Source of the DNA: Pseudomonas sp. Bc-h
Lineage (GTDB): Bacteria > Pseudomonadota > Gammaproteobacteria > Pseudomonadales > Pseudomonadaceae
DNA length: 64,000 nt
Assembly (NCBI RefSeq): GCF_002080045.1
Contig: NZ_MUIN01000015.1
Span: forward strand, 157,260-221,259
Reading direction: 5' to 3'
Shown: piece by piece, positions 15,684-24,320 of the stretch
Position numbering within the stretch: position 1 is the first letter of the stretch
Layout: each line of letters opens with the position of its first letter
Notes under the pieces: generated by a model
What the model was told of the DNA's origin: nothing
Database searches by the model: none
The model's input: only the letters and a program-made list of their open reading frames with translations
Program-made: the position numbers and the translations under genes

Positions 15684-17828
15684 ATGAGTTATCAGGTTCT
15701 TGCACGTAAATGGCGTCCGCGCTCGTTCCGCGAAATGGTCGGCCAGACCCATGTGCTCAAGGCCTTGATCAACGCGCTGGACAGCCAGCGCCTGCACCAT
15801 GCCTATTTATTCACGGGTACGCGCGGGGTCGGCAAGACCACCATCGCGCGAATCATCGCCAAATGCCTGAACTGTGAAACCGGTATCACTTCCTCGCCCT
15901 GCGGCGAATGTTCGGTGTGCCGGGAGATCGACGAAGGCCGTTTCGTCGACCTGATCGAGATCGACGCCGCGAGCCGCACCAAGGTCGAAGACACCCGCGA
16001 GCTGCTGGACAACGTGCAATATGCCCCGAGTCGCGGGCGCTTCAAGGTCTACCTGATCGACGAAGTGCACATGCTCTCCAGCCACTCGTTCAACGCCTTG
16101 CTCAAGACGCTGGAAGAGCCGCCGCCGTACGTCAAGTTCATCCTCGCGACCACCGACCCACAGAAACTGCCAGCCACGATTCTTTCGCGCTGCCTGCAGT
16201 TTTCCCTGAAAAACATGACGCCCGAGCGTGTGGTCGAGCACCTGACCCACGTTCTGGGCGCTGAAAACATTCCGTTCGAAGACGACGCATTGTGGCTGCT
16301 GGGCCGTGCGGCCGACGGTTCGATGCGCGACGCCATGAGCCTGACCGATCAGGCGATTGCCTTCGGTGAGGGCAAAGTGCTGGCGACCGATGTGCGGGCC
16401 ATGCTCGGCACGCTGGATCATGGCCAGGTCTACGACGTGCTCACCGCGCTGATCGACGGCGATGCGCGCAGTCTGCTGGAGGCCGTTCGTCATCTGGCCG
16501 AGCAGGGCCCGGACTGGAGCGGCGTGCTCTCGGAAATCCTCAACGTGCTGCACCGTGTCGCCATCGCTCAGGCACTGCCCGAGGGCGTCGACAACGGTCA
16601 TGGCGACCGCGACCGGGTGTTGGCCCTGGCTCAGGCGTTACCTGCCGAAGACGTGCAGTTCTATTACCAGATGGGCCTGATCGGGCGTCGCGATCTGCCG
16701 CTGGCACCGGACCCGCGTGGCGGCTTCGAGATGGTCCTGCTACGTATGTTGGCGTTCCGTCCGGCCGACAGCGAAAACGCGCCGAGACAACCGTTAAAGT
16801 CAGTGGGGATCAACCCGGCCACGGTTGATTCCCAGACAACGGTGGCCGGCGCAGCACCTGTTGCACCGACTCCAGCGCTCACACAGGCCGCCGTGGCGCC
16901 AGCGCCCGCACCCGTGATGGCAATGCCGGCGCCCGTCGTACCTGTCGCGCCAGCCTATGCGCCTGCGCCAGCGGTGGCCGAAGAGGTCGACCTGCCGTGG
17001 AACGAGCCCAAGGCTGCGCAACCGGTCAGCGCCGCTGAGCCCGAGCCTGCCGTGGCGCCTGTCGTCGAAGAGATCCCCGAGCCCGTGCTCGACACCGTCG
17101 CCGAGCAGCCAGAGCTGACGCCGATGCCGACCCCGGCTCCGGCGAGTCCCGTGCCCGACGCGCCGGAAGTCGAGTCCCAGGAGCAAGTGCAGGCCGCCGC
17201 CGATGTGGTCACGCAGGCCATGCTCGAACACGTGCCCGACGCTGCGCCTTACGTGCCGGCGCCGATGGAGCGCGACGACGAGCCGCCTCCGGACGACGAC
17301 TATTACGAGCCGGATATCGACATTGACCCGGCCTCGTTCGCCTACCTTGACGACCTGGCCCACGAAGCCGTGGAAGCGGTGGAGAAAGAGCCTGAGTTGC
17401 TGCCCGCCGCCAAGCCCGCCACGGGCCTCGCCGCCGACTGGCTGGACCTGTTCCCGAAATTGCCGATTTCCGGCATGACCGGCAGTATCGCCGCCAACTG
17501 CACATTGATTGCGGTGGATGGCGACAACTGGCTGCTGCACCTGGATCCGGCGCACAGCGCGTTGTTCAACTCGACGCAACAGCGCCGATTGAACGACGCG
17601 CTGAACCAATACCATGAACGCACCATCAACCTGAGTATCGAGCTGATCAAGCCCGAGCAGGAAACCCCGGCCCAGGCGGCGGCGCGTCGGCGAGCCGATC
17701 GTCAGCGTCAGGCCGAGGCGTCGATTCAGTCGGACCCGTTCATCCAGCAGATGTTGCAACAGTTCGGTGCCATCATCCGCGAGGATACGATCGCTCCCGT
17801 AGATGCTCCGGTTGCGCAAACCCCTTAA
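15684..17828 (+). CDS. dnaX: DNA polymerase III subunits gamma/tau
   Basis: The protein (714 aa) loads the sliding clamp and ties the two polymerase cores. The start MSYQVLARKWRPRSFREMVG is family-typical. The P-loop is FTGTRGVGKTTIARI, a zinc module follows (CLNCETGITSSPCGECSVC), then Walker B (YLIDEVHMLSSHSFNALLKT) and the sensor region (ILATTDPQKLPATILSRC). A Pro/Ala/Glu-rich linker spans about residues 380-540, then the tau C-terminal domain (LAADWLDLFPKLPISGMTGS) that binds the alpha subunit. I saw no A-AAA-AAG slippery site as in E. coli. It is followed by ybaB, as in other bacteria. Confidence 0.97.
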   Translation: MSYQVLARKWRPRSFREMVGQTHVLKALINALDSQRLHHAYLFTGTRGVGKTTIARIIAKCLNCETGITSSPCGECSVCREIDEGRFVDLIEIDAASRTKVEDTRELLDNVQYAPSRGRFKVYLIDEVHMLSSHSFNALLKTLEEPPPYVKFILATTDPQKLPATILSRCLQFSLKNMTPERVVEHLTHVLGAENIPFEDDALWLLGRAADGSMRDAMSLTDQAIAFGEGKVLATDVRAMLGTLDHGQVYDVLTALIDGDARSLLEAVRHLAEQGPDWSGVLSEILNVLHRVAIAQALPEGVDNGHGDRDRVLALAQALPAEDVQFYYQMGLIGRRDLPLAPDPRGGFEMVLLRMLAFRPADSENAPRQPLKSVGINPATVDSQTTVAGAAPVAPTPALTQAAVAPAPAPVMAMPAPVVPVAPAYAPAPAVAEEVDLPWNEPKAAQPVSAAEPEPAVAPVVEEIPEPVLDTVAEQPELTPMPTPAPASPVPDAPEVESQEQVQAAADVVTQAMLEHVPDAAPYVPAPMERDDEPPPDDDYYEPDIDIDPASFAYLDDLAHEAVEAVEKEPELLPAAKPATGLAADWLDLFPKLPISGMTGSIAANCTLIAVDGDNWLLHLDPAHSALFNSTQQRRLNDALNQYHERTINLSIELIKPEQETPAQAAARRRADRQRQAEASIQSDPFIQQMLQQFGAIIREDTIAPVDAPVAQTP

Positions 17829-17894
17829 TGACCGCGAGGCGCTAAGCTGATTTGGCGCCGCGCAATGAACCATCGACTTTCGAGGAGAACTCCC

Positions 17895-18221
17895 ATGATG
17901 AAAGGTGGCATGGCTGGCCTGATGAAGCAGGCTCAGCAAATGCAGGAAAAAATGGCCAAGATGCAGGAAGAACTGGCCAATGCCGAAGTGACCGGCCAAT
18001 CGGGCGCAGGCCTGGTGAGCGTGGTGATGACCGGTCGTCACGACGTCAAGCGCGTCAGCCTGGACGACAGCCTGATGCAGGAAGACAAGGAAATCCTGGA
18101 AGACCTGATCGCCGCCGCCGTCAACGACGCCGTGCGCAAGATCGAAGCCGCCAGTCAGGAAAAGACCGCCAGCATGACTGCCGGCATGCAGCTGCCTCCA
18201 GGCATGAAGCTGCCGTTCTGA
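17895..18221 (+). CDS. YbaB/EbfC nucleoid-associated protein
   Basis: The 108-residue protein has the YbaB order: a Met/Gln-rich helix (MKQAQQMQEKMAKMQEELAN), a beta sheet (VTGQSGAGLVSVVMTGRHDV), and a helix ending in QLPPGMKLPF. It binds DNA as a dimer. GGAG before ATGATG at 17895 fixes the start; a frame start at 17865 lacks a site. It lies 66 bases after dnaX and is part of the dnaX-ybaB-recR region. An intrinsic terminator follows at 18244, so here transcription seems to end before recR. Confidence 0.95.
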   Translation: MMKGGMAGLMKQAQQMQEKMAKMQEELANAEVTGQSGAGLVSVVMTGRHDVKRVSLDDSLMQEDKEILEDLIAAAVNDAVRKIEAASQEKTASMTAGMQLPPGMKLPF

Positions 18222-18243
18222 TTCAGCAGTTTGCGCAGCATCC

Positions 18244-18274
18244 AATGCCAGGCCTCGTGCCTGGCATTTTTTTT
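18244..18274 (+). terminator. Intrinsic terminator after ybaB
   Basis: AATGCCAGGC and GCCTGGCATT form a perfect 10-bp stem with a five-base loop, followed by eight T residues. This is the clearest rho-independent terminator in the window and separates dnaX-ybaB from the oxidoreductase and recR. Confidence 0.93.
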
Positions 18275-18450
18275 ATGGGCTCAAGACGCTGACCCAGGAT
18301 CGTACGAAACCTTCCAGGAACTGTCGGAGGTTTCGACGGCGTGTGGTGCCTATCGCAGAATGATGTATCTAATATCACTGCCCACATCCGACCGAACGCT
18401 GCCAGACGGCTACGGTCTGCTTTCTATAGCCATTAAAGGAGCCGCTCCCG

Positions 18451-19479
18451 ATGTCGCAAGAATTGATCCTCAACCAGCGTATCGTCCTCGCCTCCCGTCC
18501 TCAGGGCGCACCGACGCCGGAGAACTTTCGGCTCGAACGCGAGGCCTTGCCTGACCTGCAGGACGGTGAGGTGCAACTGCGCACACTCTATCTGTCCCTC
18601 GACCCGTACATGCGTGGACGCATGAGCGATGCGCCGTCCTACGCGCCGCCGGTCGAAATCGATGCGGTCATGGAGGGAGGGGCGGTCAGCGTAGTCGAGC
18701 AGTCGCGCAATGCATCGTTCAAGGAAGGCGATCTGGTAGTCGGGCAGACCGGCTGGCAGACCCACAGCATCTCTGACGGCAAGAATCTGATGTCGGTGCC
18801 CAAAGACATTCCCGATTCGTCGATGGCGGTGGGCGTACTGGGCATGCCGGGTATCACCGGTTACATGGGGTTGATGAACATCGGTCAGCCCAAGTCTGGT
18901 GAAACTCTGGTGGTGGCAGCAGCATCCGGCGCGGTGGGTTCGGTGGTCGGGCAAGTCGCCAAGTTGCATGGCCTGCGCGTGGTTGGCATTGCCGGCGGCA
19001 TCGATAAATGCCGCTATGCCATGGACGAACTGGGCTTTGACGCCTGCATCGATCACAAGAGCGAGCACTTCGCCGACCAACTGAGCGAAGCCTGTCCCAG
19101 TGGCATCGATATCTATTTCGAACTGGTTGGCGGCAAGGTCTTCGAAGCCGTTCTGCCACTGCTCAACGAGCATGCGCGAGTGCCGCTGTGTGGGCTGATT
19201 GCGCAATACAACGCGCAGCGTCTGCCAGACGGGCCCAACCATCTGCCGCTGCTGATGCGTACGCTGCTGACCAAACGCGCGAAGATTCAGGGCTTCATCG
19301 TTTACGAGGAGTACTACCACCGCCTGGATGAATTCATGCAAGCCATGGTGCCGCTGGTGAAGGACGGCAAGGTCAAGTTCCGCGAGGATGTGGTGGAAGG
19401 CCTGGAACATGCGCCGGATGCGTTCATCGGCATGCTTGAAGGGAAGAACTTCGGCAAGCTGGTGGTGAAGGTGTCGTAA
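18451..19479 (+). CDS. NADPH-dependent zinc-free oxidoreductase (MDR superfamily, CurA/PTGR-like)
   Basis: The protein (342 aa) has the features of the leukotriene/prostaglandin reductase branch: LYLSLDPYMRGRMSDAPSYA, GDLVVGQTGWQ, PGITGYMGLMNIGQPKSGE, and the nucleotide loop AAASGAVGSVVGQVAKLHG. There are no zinc-binding cysteines. These enzymes reduce the C=C bond of enones and alkenals with NADPH. AAGGAGC before the ATG supports the start. It sits between ybaB and recR, which are usually adjacent. Its own promoter probably lies in the 176-bp gap after the ybaB terminator. Confidence 0.92.
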   Translation: MSQELILNQRIVLASRPQGAPTPENFRLEREALPDLQDGEVQLRTLYLSLDPYMRGRMSDAPSYAPPVEIDAVMEGGAVSVVEQSRNASFKEGDLVVGQTGWQTHSISDGKNLMSVPKDIPDSSMAVGVLGMPGITGYMGLMNIGQPKSGETLVVAAASGAVGSVVGQVAKLHGLRVVGIAGGIDKCRYAMDELGFDACIDHKSEHFADQLSEACPSGIDIYFELVGGKVFEAVLPLLNEHARVPLCGLIAQYNAQRLPDGPNHLPLLMRTLLTKRAKIQGFIVYEEYYHRLDEFMQAMVPLVKDGKVKFREDVVEGLEHAPDAFIGMLEGKNFGKLVVKVS

Positions 19480-19548
19480 GCGTTATTTGACGCTAATGGG
19501 AGGCGCGGGTATAAACCGCGTCTCGTGTATTTGTCGGACCTTTCTCGA

Positions 19549-20151
19549 ATGAGCTTCAGCCCCCTGATTCGCCAGTTGATCGACTCCCTGCGCATTTTGC
19601 CCGGCGTCGGTCAGAAAACCGCCCAGCGCATGGCGTTGCAGTTGCTCGAGCGCGATCGCAGCGGCGGCTCGCGTCTGGCGCAGGCCTTGAGTCAGGCGAT
19701 GGAAGGCGTTGGCCATTGCAAACAATGCCGCACGCTCACCGAAGAAGAGCTGTGTCCACAGTGTTCCGACACGCGCCGGGATGACACGCTCCTGTGCGTG
19801 GTGGAAGGGCCGATGGATGTGTATGCGGTGGAGCAGACCGGCTATCGCGGACGCTATTTCGTGCTCAAGGGGCATTTGTCGCCGCTCGACGGTCTGGGGC
19901 CTGAGGCGATCGGCATCCCGCAGTTGATGGCACGGATCGAAGAACAGGGCTCGTTTACTGAAGTGATCCTGGCCACCAACCCGACCGTGGAAGGTGAGGC
20001 GACCGCGCATTACATCGCTCAGTTGCTGACCAACAAGGGCCTGGTGACTTCCCGCATCGCCCATGGCGTTCCACTGGGTGGCGAACTTGAGCTGGTGGAT
20101 GGCGGCACGCTGGCGCATTCGTTTGCCGGGCGTAAGCCGATACAGCTTTAA
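19549..20151 (+). CDS. recR: Recombination mediator protein RecR
   Basis: The 200-residue protein has the RecR order: helix-hairpin-helix near the start (LIDSLRILPGVGQKTAQRMA), a zinc finger (CKQCRTLTEEELCPQCSD), and a Toprim domain (LLCVVEGPMDVYAVEQTGYR and LATNPTVEGEATAHYIAQLL). With RecF and RecO it helps RecA load on gapped DNA. MSFSPLIRQL is the family start; an in-frame start eight codons upstream (19525) adds residues not seen in the family. It lies 69 bases after the oxidoreductase gene. Confidence 0.96.
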   Translation: MSFSPLIRQLIDSLRILPGVGQKTAQRMALQLLERDRSGGSRLAQALSQAMEGVGHCKQCRTLTEEELCPQCSDTRRDDTLLCVVEGPMDVYAVEQTGYRGRYFVLKGHLSPLDGLGPEAIGIPQLMARIEEQGSFTEVILATNPTVEGEATAHYIAQLLTNKGLVTSRIAHGVPLGGELELVDGGTLAHSFAGRKPIQL

Positions 20152-20189
20152 GCACCAGTGATCGTCATCCGGATCAAACGTGGCCTGTA

Positions 20190-20249
20190 GCCGTCCGGCT
20201 TGCCGGCGGTCGCGATTTCAAAGGCGCCATCGCCAGCAAGCCGGACTGC
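20190..20249. repeat. REP-like palindromic pair
   Basis: GTCCGGCTTGCCGGCG and CGCCAGCAAGCCGGAC are nearly perfect inverted copies, about 20 bases apart, between the convergent ends of recR and apt. The unit resembles the one at 14670. It may also act as a bidirectional terminator, as REP pairs often lie between converging genes. Confidence 0.7.
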
Positions 20250-20270
20250 ATCGGGTTTCACCACGAGGTG

Positions 20271-20819
20271 TTACTTGTCGGTCAGGGCGAACTGCGTCAG
20301 GCAGAACGTCGGGATTTCCATATCCTGCAAGCGCTGCGAACCACCCAGCTCAGGCAAGTCGATGATCGCGGCCGCTTCGTGAACCTTGGCGCCCATGCGG
20401 CGGATCAGGTTGGCCGCAGCGATCAGCGTGCCGCCGGTGGCGATCAGGTCATCGAACATCACCACCGAGTCGCCGTCGCACAGGCTGTCGGCGTGAACCT
20501 CCAGAAACGCCTCGCCGTATTCGGTCTGATAACCCTCGGCCAGCACATCGGCTGGCAGTTTGCCCTGCTTGCGGAACAGCACCAGCGGCTTGTTCAGTTC
20601 GTAGGCGATGATCGAGCCAATCAGAAAGCCCCGCGCATCCATCGCGCCGACGTGGGTGAATTCCGAGTCGATGTAACGCTGCACGAAGCTGTCCATCACC
20701 AGGCGCAAGGCCTTGGGCGACTGAAACAGCGGGGTGATGTCACGGAAGATGACGCCGGGCTTGGGGAAGTCCACCACCGGGCGGATCAAGGACTTGAAGG
20801 TAAATTCGTCGAAAATCAT
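20271..20819 (-). CDS. apt: Adenine phosphoribosyltransferase
   Basis: The protein (182 aa from MIFDEFTFKSL) converts adenine and PRPP to AMP in purine salvage. The PRPP-binding motif is VVMFDDLIATGGTLIAAANL. Other family landmarks are IRPVVDFPKPGVIFRDITPL and GAMDARGFLIGSIIAYELNK. A start 10 codons upstream (20849) adds unrelated residues. The ribosome-binding site is weak. It is a single gene between recR (convergent) and anr (same strand, 66 bases upstream). Confidence 0.96.
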   Translation of the reverse strand: MIFDEFTFKSLIRPVVDFPKPGVIFRDITPLFQSPKALRLVMDSFVQRYIDSEFTHVGAMDARGFLIGSIIAYELNKPLVLFRKQGKLPADVLAEGYQTEYGEAFLEVHADSLCDGDSVVMFDDLIATGGTLIAAANLIRRMGAKVHEAAAIIDLPELGGSQRLQDMEIPTFCLTQFALTDK

Positions 20820-20885
20820 CAAAAGGTCTCGGGCAGGAGATACGCGCAAAGAGCGTAGTCTAAGCCTGCCCGGACCGTATCGCCA

Positions 20886-21620
20886 TCAGCTTTCCAGCGA
20901 ACCACCGGCCAGCGCGCACAGCTGAATGGGGTCAAGGATGTGGATTTCCTTGCCTTCAGCGGCGATCAGTTGGTTTTGCTGAAAGCGGGTGAAGACCCTG
21001 GAAACCGTTTCCACCGCCAGCCCCAGGTAATTGCCGATTTCGTTGCGCGACATGCTCAGGCGGAACTGGTTGGCGGAAAAACCCCGCGCGCGAAAGCGAG
21101 CCGACAGGTTGACCAGAAACGTCGCAATGCGCTCGTCGGCGGTCTTTTTGGACAGCAACAGCATCATCTGTTGGTCGTCGCGGATTTCCCGGCTCATGAC
21201 CCGCATCAGCTGTCGACGCAATTGCGGCAATTGAACTGACAATTCGTCCAGGCGTTCGAAGGGAATTTCGCAGACCGACGTGGTCTCCATCGCCTGAGCG
21301 GACACCGGGTAAGCCTCGGCATCCATCCCCGACAACCCCACCAGTTCACTGGGCAGATGGAAACCAGTGAGCTGTTCCTCGCCGCTGTCGCTGAGACTGA
21401 ACGTCTTCAGAGCGCCAGAGCGCACGGCGTAGACCGAGTCAAAAGCATCGCCCTGGCGAAACAGGAATTCGCCTTTTTTCAGTGGCCGGCCGCGTTTGAC
21501 GATTTCGTCCAGTGCATCCATGTCTTCCAGGTTCAATGAAAGCGGGAGGCACAACGGGGCCAGGCTGCAATCCTTGCAGTGAGCCTGGGTATGAGCACGC
21601 AACTTTACTGGCTCAGACAT
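20886..21620 (-). CDS. anr: Oxygen-sensing FNR-type regulator Anr
   Basis: The 244-residue protein has four cysteines in FNR positions: Cys15, Cys18 and Cys24 in AHCKDCSLAPLCLPL, and Cys117 in TTSVCEIP. They hold a [4Fe-4S] cluster that keeps the dimer active without oxygen. A cNMP-type beta roll (GEFLFRQGDAFDSVYAVRSG) and the helix-turn-helix SRNEIGNYLGLAVETVSRVF follow; Glu, Ser and Arg in ETVSR read TTGAT half sites. AAGGAAT supports the start at MSEPVK. Targets in this window are probably hemN and ccoG, which have Anr boxes. Confidence 0.96.
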   Translation of the reverse strand: MSEPVKLRAHTQAHCKDCSLAPLCLPLSLNLEDMDALDEIVKRGRPLKKGEFLFRQGDAFDSVYAVRSGALKTFSLSDSGEEQLTGFHLPSELVGLSGMDAEAYPVSAQAMETTSVCEIPFERLDELSVQLPQLRRQLMRVMSREIRDDQQMMLLLSKKTADERIATFLVNLSARFRARGFSANQFRLSMSRNEIGNYLGLAVETVSRVFTRFQQNQLIAAEGKEIHILDPIQLCALAGGSLES

Positions 21621-21740
21621 CGGGTAATTCCTTGTAAGAAAACACACATAAGTCGTAAGGGTAACGCACGGATTAACCCTGCGACTAGCACGCGCCCTCC
21701 GTGGCGTAAAAATCACTCCTACCGTTTCAACGGATTTTTC

Positions 21741-23123
21741 CTAGATGACTCTGGAAAACCTCTGACGGTTTTGCAGATTCAAATAGGTATCGAAGACCAT
21801 GCAGACCGAACGCACCAGCAAGCGTCCTGCGGGTGTCACGCGGATGCCCTGGCTGTCCAGAATGATCAGGCCGTCTTTGGCCATTTCAAGCAGTTTTGGC
21901 CAGACTTCGTTGAAATAGCCGCGAAAATCAACGGCAAAGGCGTTTTCGATGCCGGCATAATCCAGGCTGAAGTGGCAGATCAGTTGCTGTATCACCGCGC
22001 GCCGCAGACGGTCGTCGGCGTTGCAGACCAATCCCCGCTGCGTCGCCAGTTGATCGCTGCCGAGCAGCTTCTGGTAGTCGGCCAGGTCGTTGCTGTTCTG
22101 CGCATACAGATCGCCAACCTGGCTGATGGCCGAAACGCCCAGACCGATCAGATCACAGTGTCCGTGGGTGGTGTAGCCCTGGAAGTTGCGCTGTAAGGTG
22201 CCTTCTTCCTGAGCGATGGCCAGGTCATCATCAGGCAGGGCGAAATGGTCCATGCCGATGTAGCGATAACCGGCCCGTGTCAGTTGCTCAATGGTGCGTT
22301 GGAACATCTGCAGTTTGTATTCGGCGCTCGGCAGTTGCGCGGTATCGATCCGTCGCTGCGGCATGAAGCGTTCGGGCAGATGCGCGTAGTTGAAGACCGA
22401 CAGGCGATCGGGTTGCAGGGCGATGACTTCATCCACCGTTCGGGCGAAGCCATCCGGGGTTTGCAGCGGCAGGCCGTAGATCAGGTCGATGTTCACCGAG
22501 CGGAATTGCAACGTGCGCGCGGCTTCGACGATGGCGCGGGTCTCGTCCAGGCTTTGCAGGCGATTGATCGCACGCTGCACCAGTGGGTCGAGGTCCTGCA
22601 CACCAAGGCTGACGCGATTGAAACCCAGCTCGCGCAGCAGGCCCATGGTCGACCAGTCGGCCTCACGAGGGTCGATCTCGATGCCGTAGTCACCTGAATG
22701 GTCGTCCAGCAGCGTGAAGTGCTGGCGCAGGTGGGCCATCAGTTCGCGCAGTTCTTCGTGATTGAGAAAAGTGGGCGTACCCCCGCCGAAGTGCAGCTGC
22801 TCGACCACCTGACGACCGTCGACGTGGCAGGCGATCATCTGGATTTCCTGCTGCAGTCGCTGCAAATAGCCGTGAGCGCGCCCCCGGTCCTTGGTGATGA
22901 CCTTGTTGCAGGCGCAGTAGTAGCAAATGTTCGCGCAGAACGGGATGTGCACGTAGAGCGACAAGGGGCGAAGCTGCTTGCGGCTTCCACGCAATGCATG
23001 CAGCAGGTCGAAAGCACCCACCTGATTATGAAACTGCACCGCGGTGGGGTAGGACGTGTAACGCGGTCCTGTCAGATCGTAGCGGCGGATGAGTTCAGAA
23101 TCCCAACGAAGGTCGTCGAGCAT
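21741..23123 (-). CDS. hemN: Oxygen-independent coproporphyrinogen III oxidase
   Basis: The protein (460 aa) is a radical SAM enzyme. The cluster motif CANICYYCACNKV is the CxxxCxxC pattern of HemN, and YTSYPTAVQFHNQVG and LYVHIPFC precede it. It decarboxylates coproporphyrinogen III for heme without oxygen, using two SAM. The end (GIRVTPAGRLLVRSVCMVFD) is the HemN-specific C-terminus, which sets it apart from HemW. A perfect Anr box 61 bases upstream explains low-oxygen induction. Gene order hemN then anr is that of pseudomonads. Confidence 0.96.
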   Translation of the reverse strand: MLDDLRWDSELIRRYDLTGPRYTSYPTAVQFHNQVGAFDLLHALRGSRKQLRPLSLYVHIPFCANICYYCACNKVITKDRGRAHGYLQRLQQEIQMIACHVDGRQVVEQLHFGGGTPTFLNHEELRELMAHLRQHFTLLDDHSGDYGIEIDPREADWSTMGLLRELGFNRVSLGVQDLDPLVQRAINRLQSLDETRAIVEAARTLQFRSVNIDLIYGLPLQTPDGFARTVDEVIALQPDRLSVFNYAHLPERFMPQRRIDTAQLPSAEYKLQMFQRTIEQLTRAGYRYIGMDHFALPDDDLAIAQEEGTLQRNFQGYTTHGHCDLIGLGVSAISQVGDLYAQNSNDLADYQKLLGSDQLATQRGLVCNADDRLRRAVIQQLICHFSLDYAGIENAFAVDFRGYFNEVWPKLLEMAKDGLIILDSQGIRVTPAGRLLVRSVCMVFDTYLNLQNRQRFSRVI

Positions 23124-23183
23124 GCGGGCATTCCCGTAAAGGCTGGCGGTAAAGGCAGTTTAGGGAGCGCAGGGGAGGCGACA

Positions 23184-23197
23184 TTGATCTGGATCAA
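23184..23197. promoter_or_regulatory. Anr box upstream of hemN
   Basis: TTGATCTGGATCAA matches the Anr/Dnr consensus TTGAT-N4-ATCAA in all ten fixed positions. It lies 61 bases before the hemN start on the minus strand, a normal place for a class II or class I activator site. Confidence 0.92.
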
Positions 23198-23207
23198 TAG
23201 CAGTTGA

Positions 23208-23891
23208 TCAGTGCCCCATCAACCAGTGCTGATGGGGGCCAGGCAGGGTCCACAGGCCGAACAGGATGACCAGCAGACCACCTGCCACACGTACGCTTCG
23301 TTTGCGTAAGAGCGCGGTGGTGCGCTCAGCGGCAAGGCCCGTGGCGATCAGGACGGGCCAGGTCCCAATGCCGAAAGCCAGCATCAGCAGCGCGCTGTAC
23401 AGCGCATTGCCCTGACTGGCCGACCACAACAGGGTGCTGTAGACCAGCCCACACGGCAGCCAGCCCCAGAACGCGCCCAGCAGCAGGGCGCGCGGTGTGC
23501 TCGACACCGGCAGCAGCCGGCTGGCCGCCGGCTGAATGTAACGCCACAGCCAGCGGCCAAGGCCTTCGATGCGCGTCAGGCCGCTCCACCATCCCGCGAG
23601 ATAGAACCCCATGGTGATCAACAGCAAGGCGGCGACCACCCGCAAGACCATGGCCCCAGGACTGTTTGCAACGGCCCAGCCCGCCAGACCGATCAGTAAT
23701 CCGGCGCAGGCATAACTGAAAATGCGCCCGACGTTGTAGGCCAGCAGTAACCGAAAGCGTCGGCTGCGTTGCTCTTTAGGAATGGCCATCGTCAGCGCGC
23801 CCATCAAGCCGCCGCACATGCCCAGGCAATGCCCGCCGCCAAGCAGGCCGAGGATCAGGGCAGACAGCAGTTGGGGGAGGAGGTCAGGCAT
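23208..23891 (-). CDS. TauE/SafE-like membrane protein of the cco cluster
   Basis: The protein (227 aa) has about six membrane helices. The N-terminal LLGGGHCLGMCGGLMGALTM, with a GHCxGMCGG motif, is shared by the 'sulfite exporter TauE/SafE' or UreH-like proteins that sit beside cbb3 assembly genes in many proteobacteria. The His and Cys residues of that motif suggest metal handling, perhaps copper, for oxidase maturation; this is inference from location. It is on the same strand as ccoGHIS and hemN but is separated from ccoS by a repeat region. Confidence 0.85.
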   Translation of the reverse strand: MPDLLPQLLSALILGLLGGGHCLGMCGGLMGALTMAIPKEQRSRRFRLLLAYNVGRIFSYACAGLLIGLAGWAVANSPGAMVLRVVAALLLITMGFYLAGWWSGLTRIEGLGRWLWRYIQPAASRLLPVSSTPRALLLGAFWGWLPCGLVYSTLLWSASQGNALYSALLMLAFGIGTWPVLIATGLAAERTTALLRKRSVRVAGGLLVILFGLWTLPGPHQHWLMGH

Positions 23892-23925
23892 GGGTGTAGC
23901 CTGCTGGTTGTGCAGCGTCTGTCAG

Positions 23926-24288
23926 GGCCCCTTCGCGAGCAAGCTCCCTCCCACGGTGGATGTGCGTAGAGGTAGGAATCTGCGTACGACTCTCAATCGT
24001 TTGGAGGACGCTGGCCCCTTCGCGAGCAAGCTCCCTCCCACGGTGGATGTGCGTAGAGGTAGGAATCTGCGTACGACTCTCAATCGTTTGGAGGGCGCTG
24101 GCCTTTTCGCGAGCAAGCTCCCTCCCACGGTGGATGTGCGTAGAGGTGGGAATCTGTGTACGACTCTCAATTGTTGGGAGGACGTACCTGACCTCCTCGC
24201 GAGCAAGCTCCCTCTTACGATGCATGTGTGTTGACACCCGAGTCCGGGCACCCGATGTAACCCGTGGGAGGGAGCTTGCTCGCGAAGA
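23926..24288. repeat. Tandem 87-bp repeat built on REP elements
   Basis: Units begin at 23926, 24013, 24100 and about 24190. The first two differ by a few bases, the third by a little more, and the fourth is degenerate and partial. Each begins with a REP half (TTCGCGAGCAAGCTCCCTCC) and continues with a shared tail (GGAATCTGCGTACGACTCTC and neighbours). An inverted REP copy (GTGGGAGGGAGCTTGCTCGC) closes the block at 24263-24288. Because 87 is a multiple of three, the block is open in several frames and gives false repetitive proteins. It fills the 429-bp gap between ccoS and the TauE/SafE-like gene. Confidence 0.93.
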
Positions 24289-24320
24289 GGCCGGCAGCGA
24301 CCCCGCAAAAACTGAACTGA

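Noticed and set aside
15684..17828. Programmed frameshift giving the gamma form of DnaX
   Set aside because: No A-AAA-AAG-type slippery run was seen in the expected area, so I report only the full-length product.
16800..18245. 481-codon frame opposite dnaX and ybaB
   Set aside because: It is antisense to the Pro/Ala-rich linker and tail of dnaX; the translation is low complexity.
23926..24288. CRISPR array
   Set aside because: Units are 87 bp and the segments between REP halves are themselves near identical, so there are no unique spacers; no cas gene is nearby.
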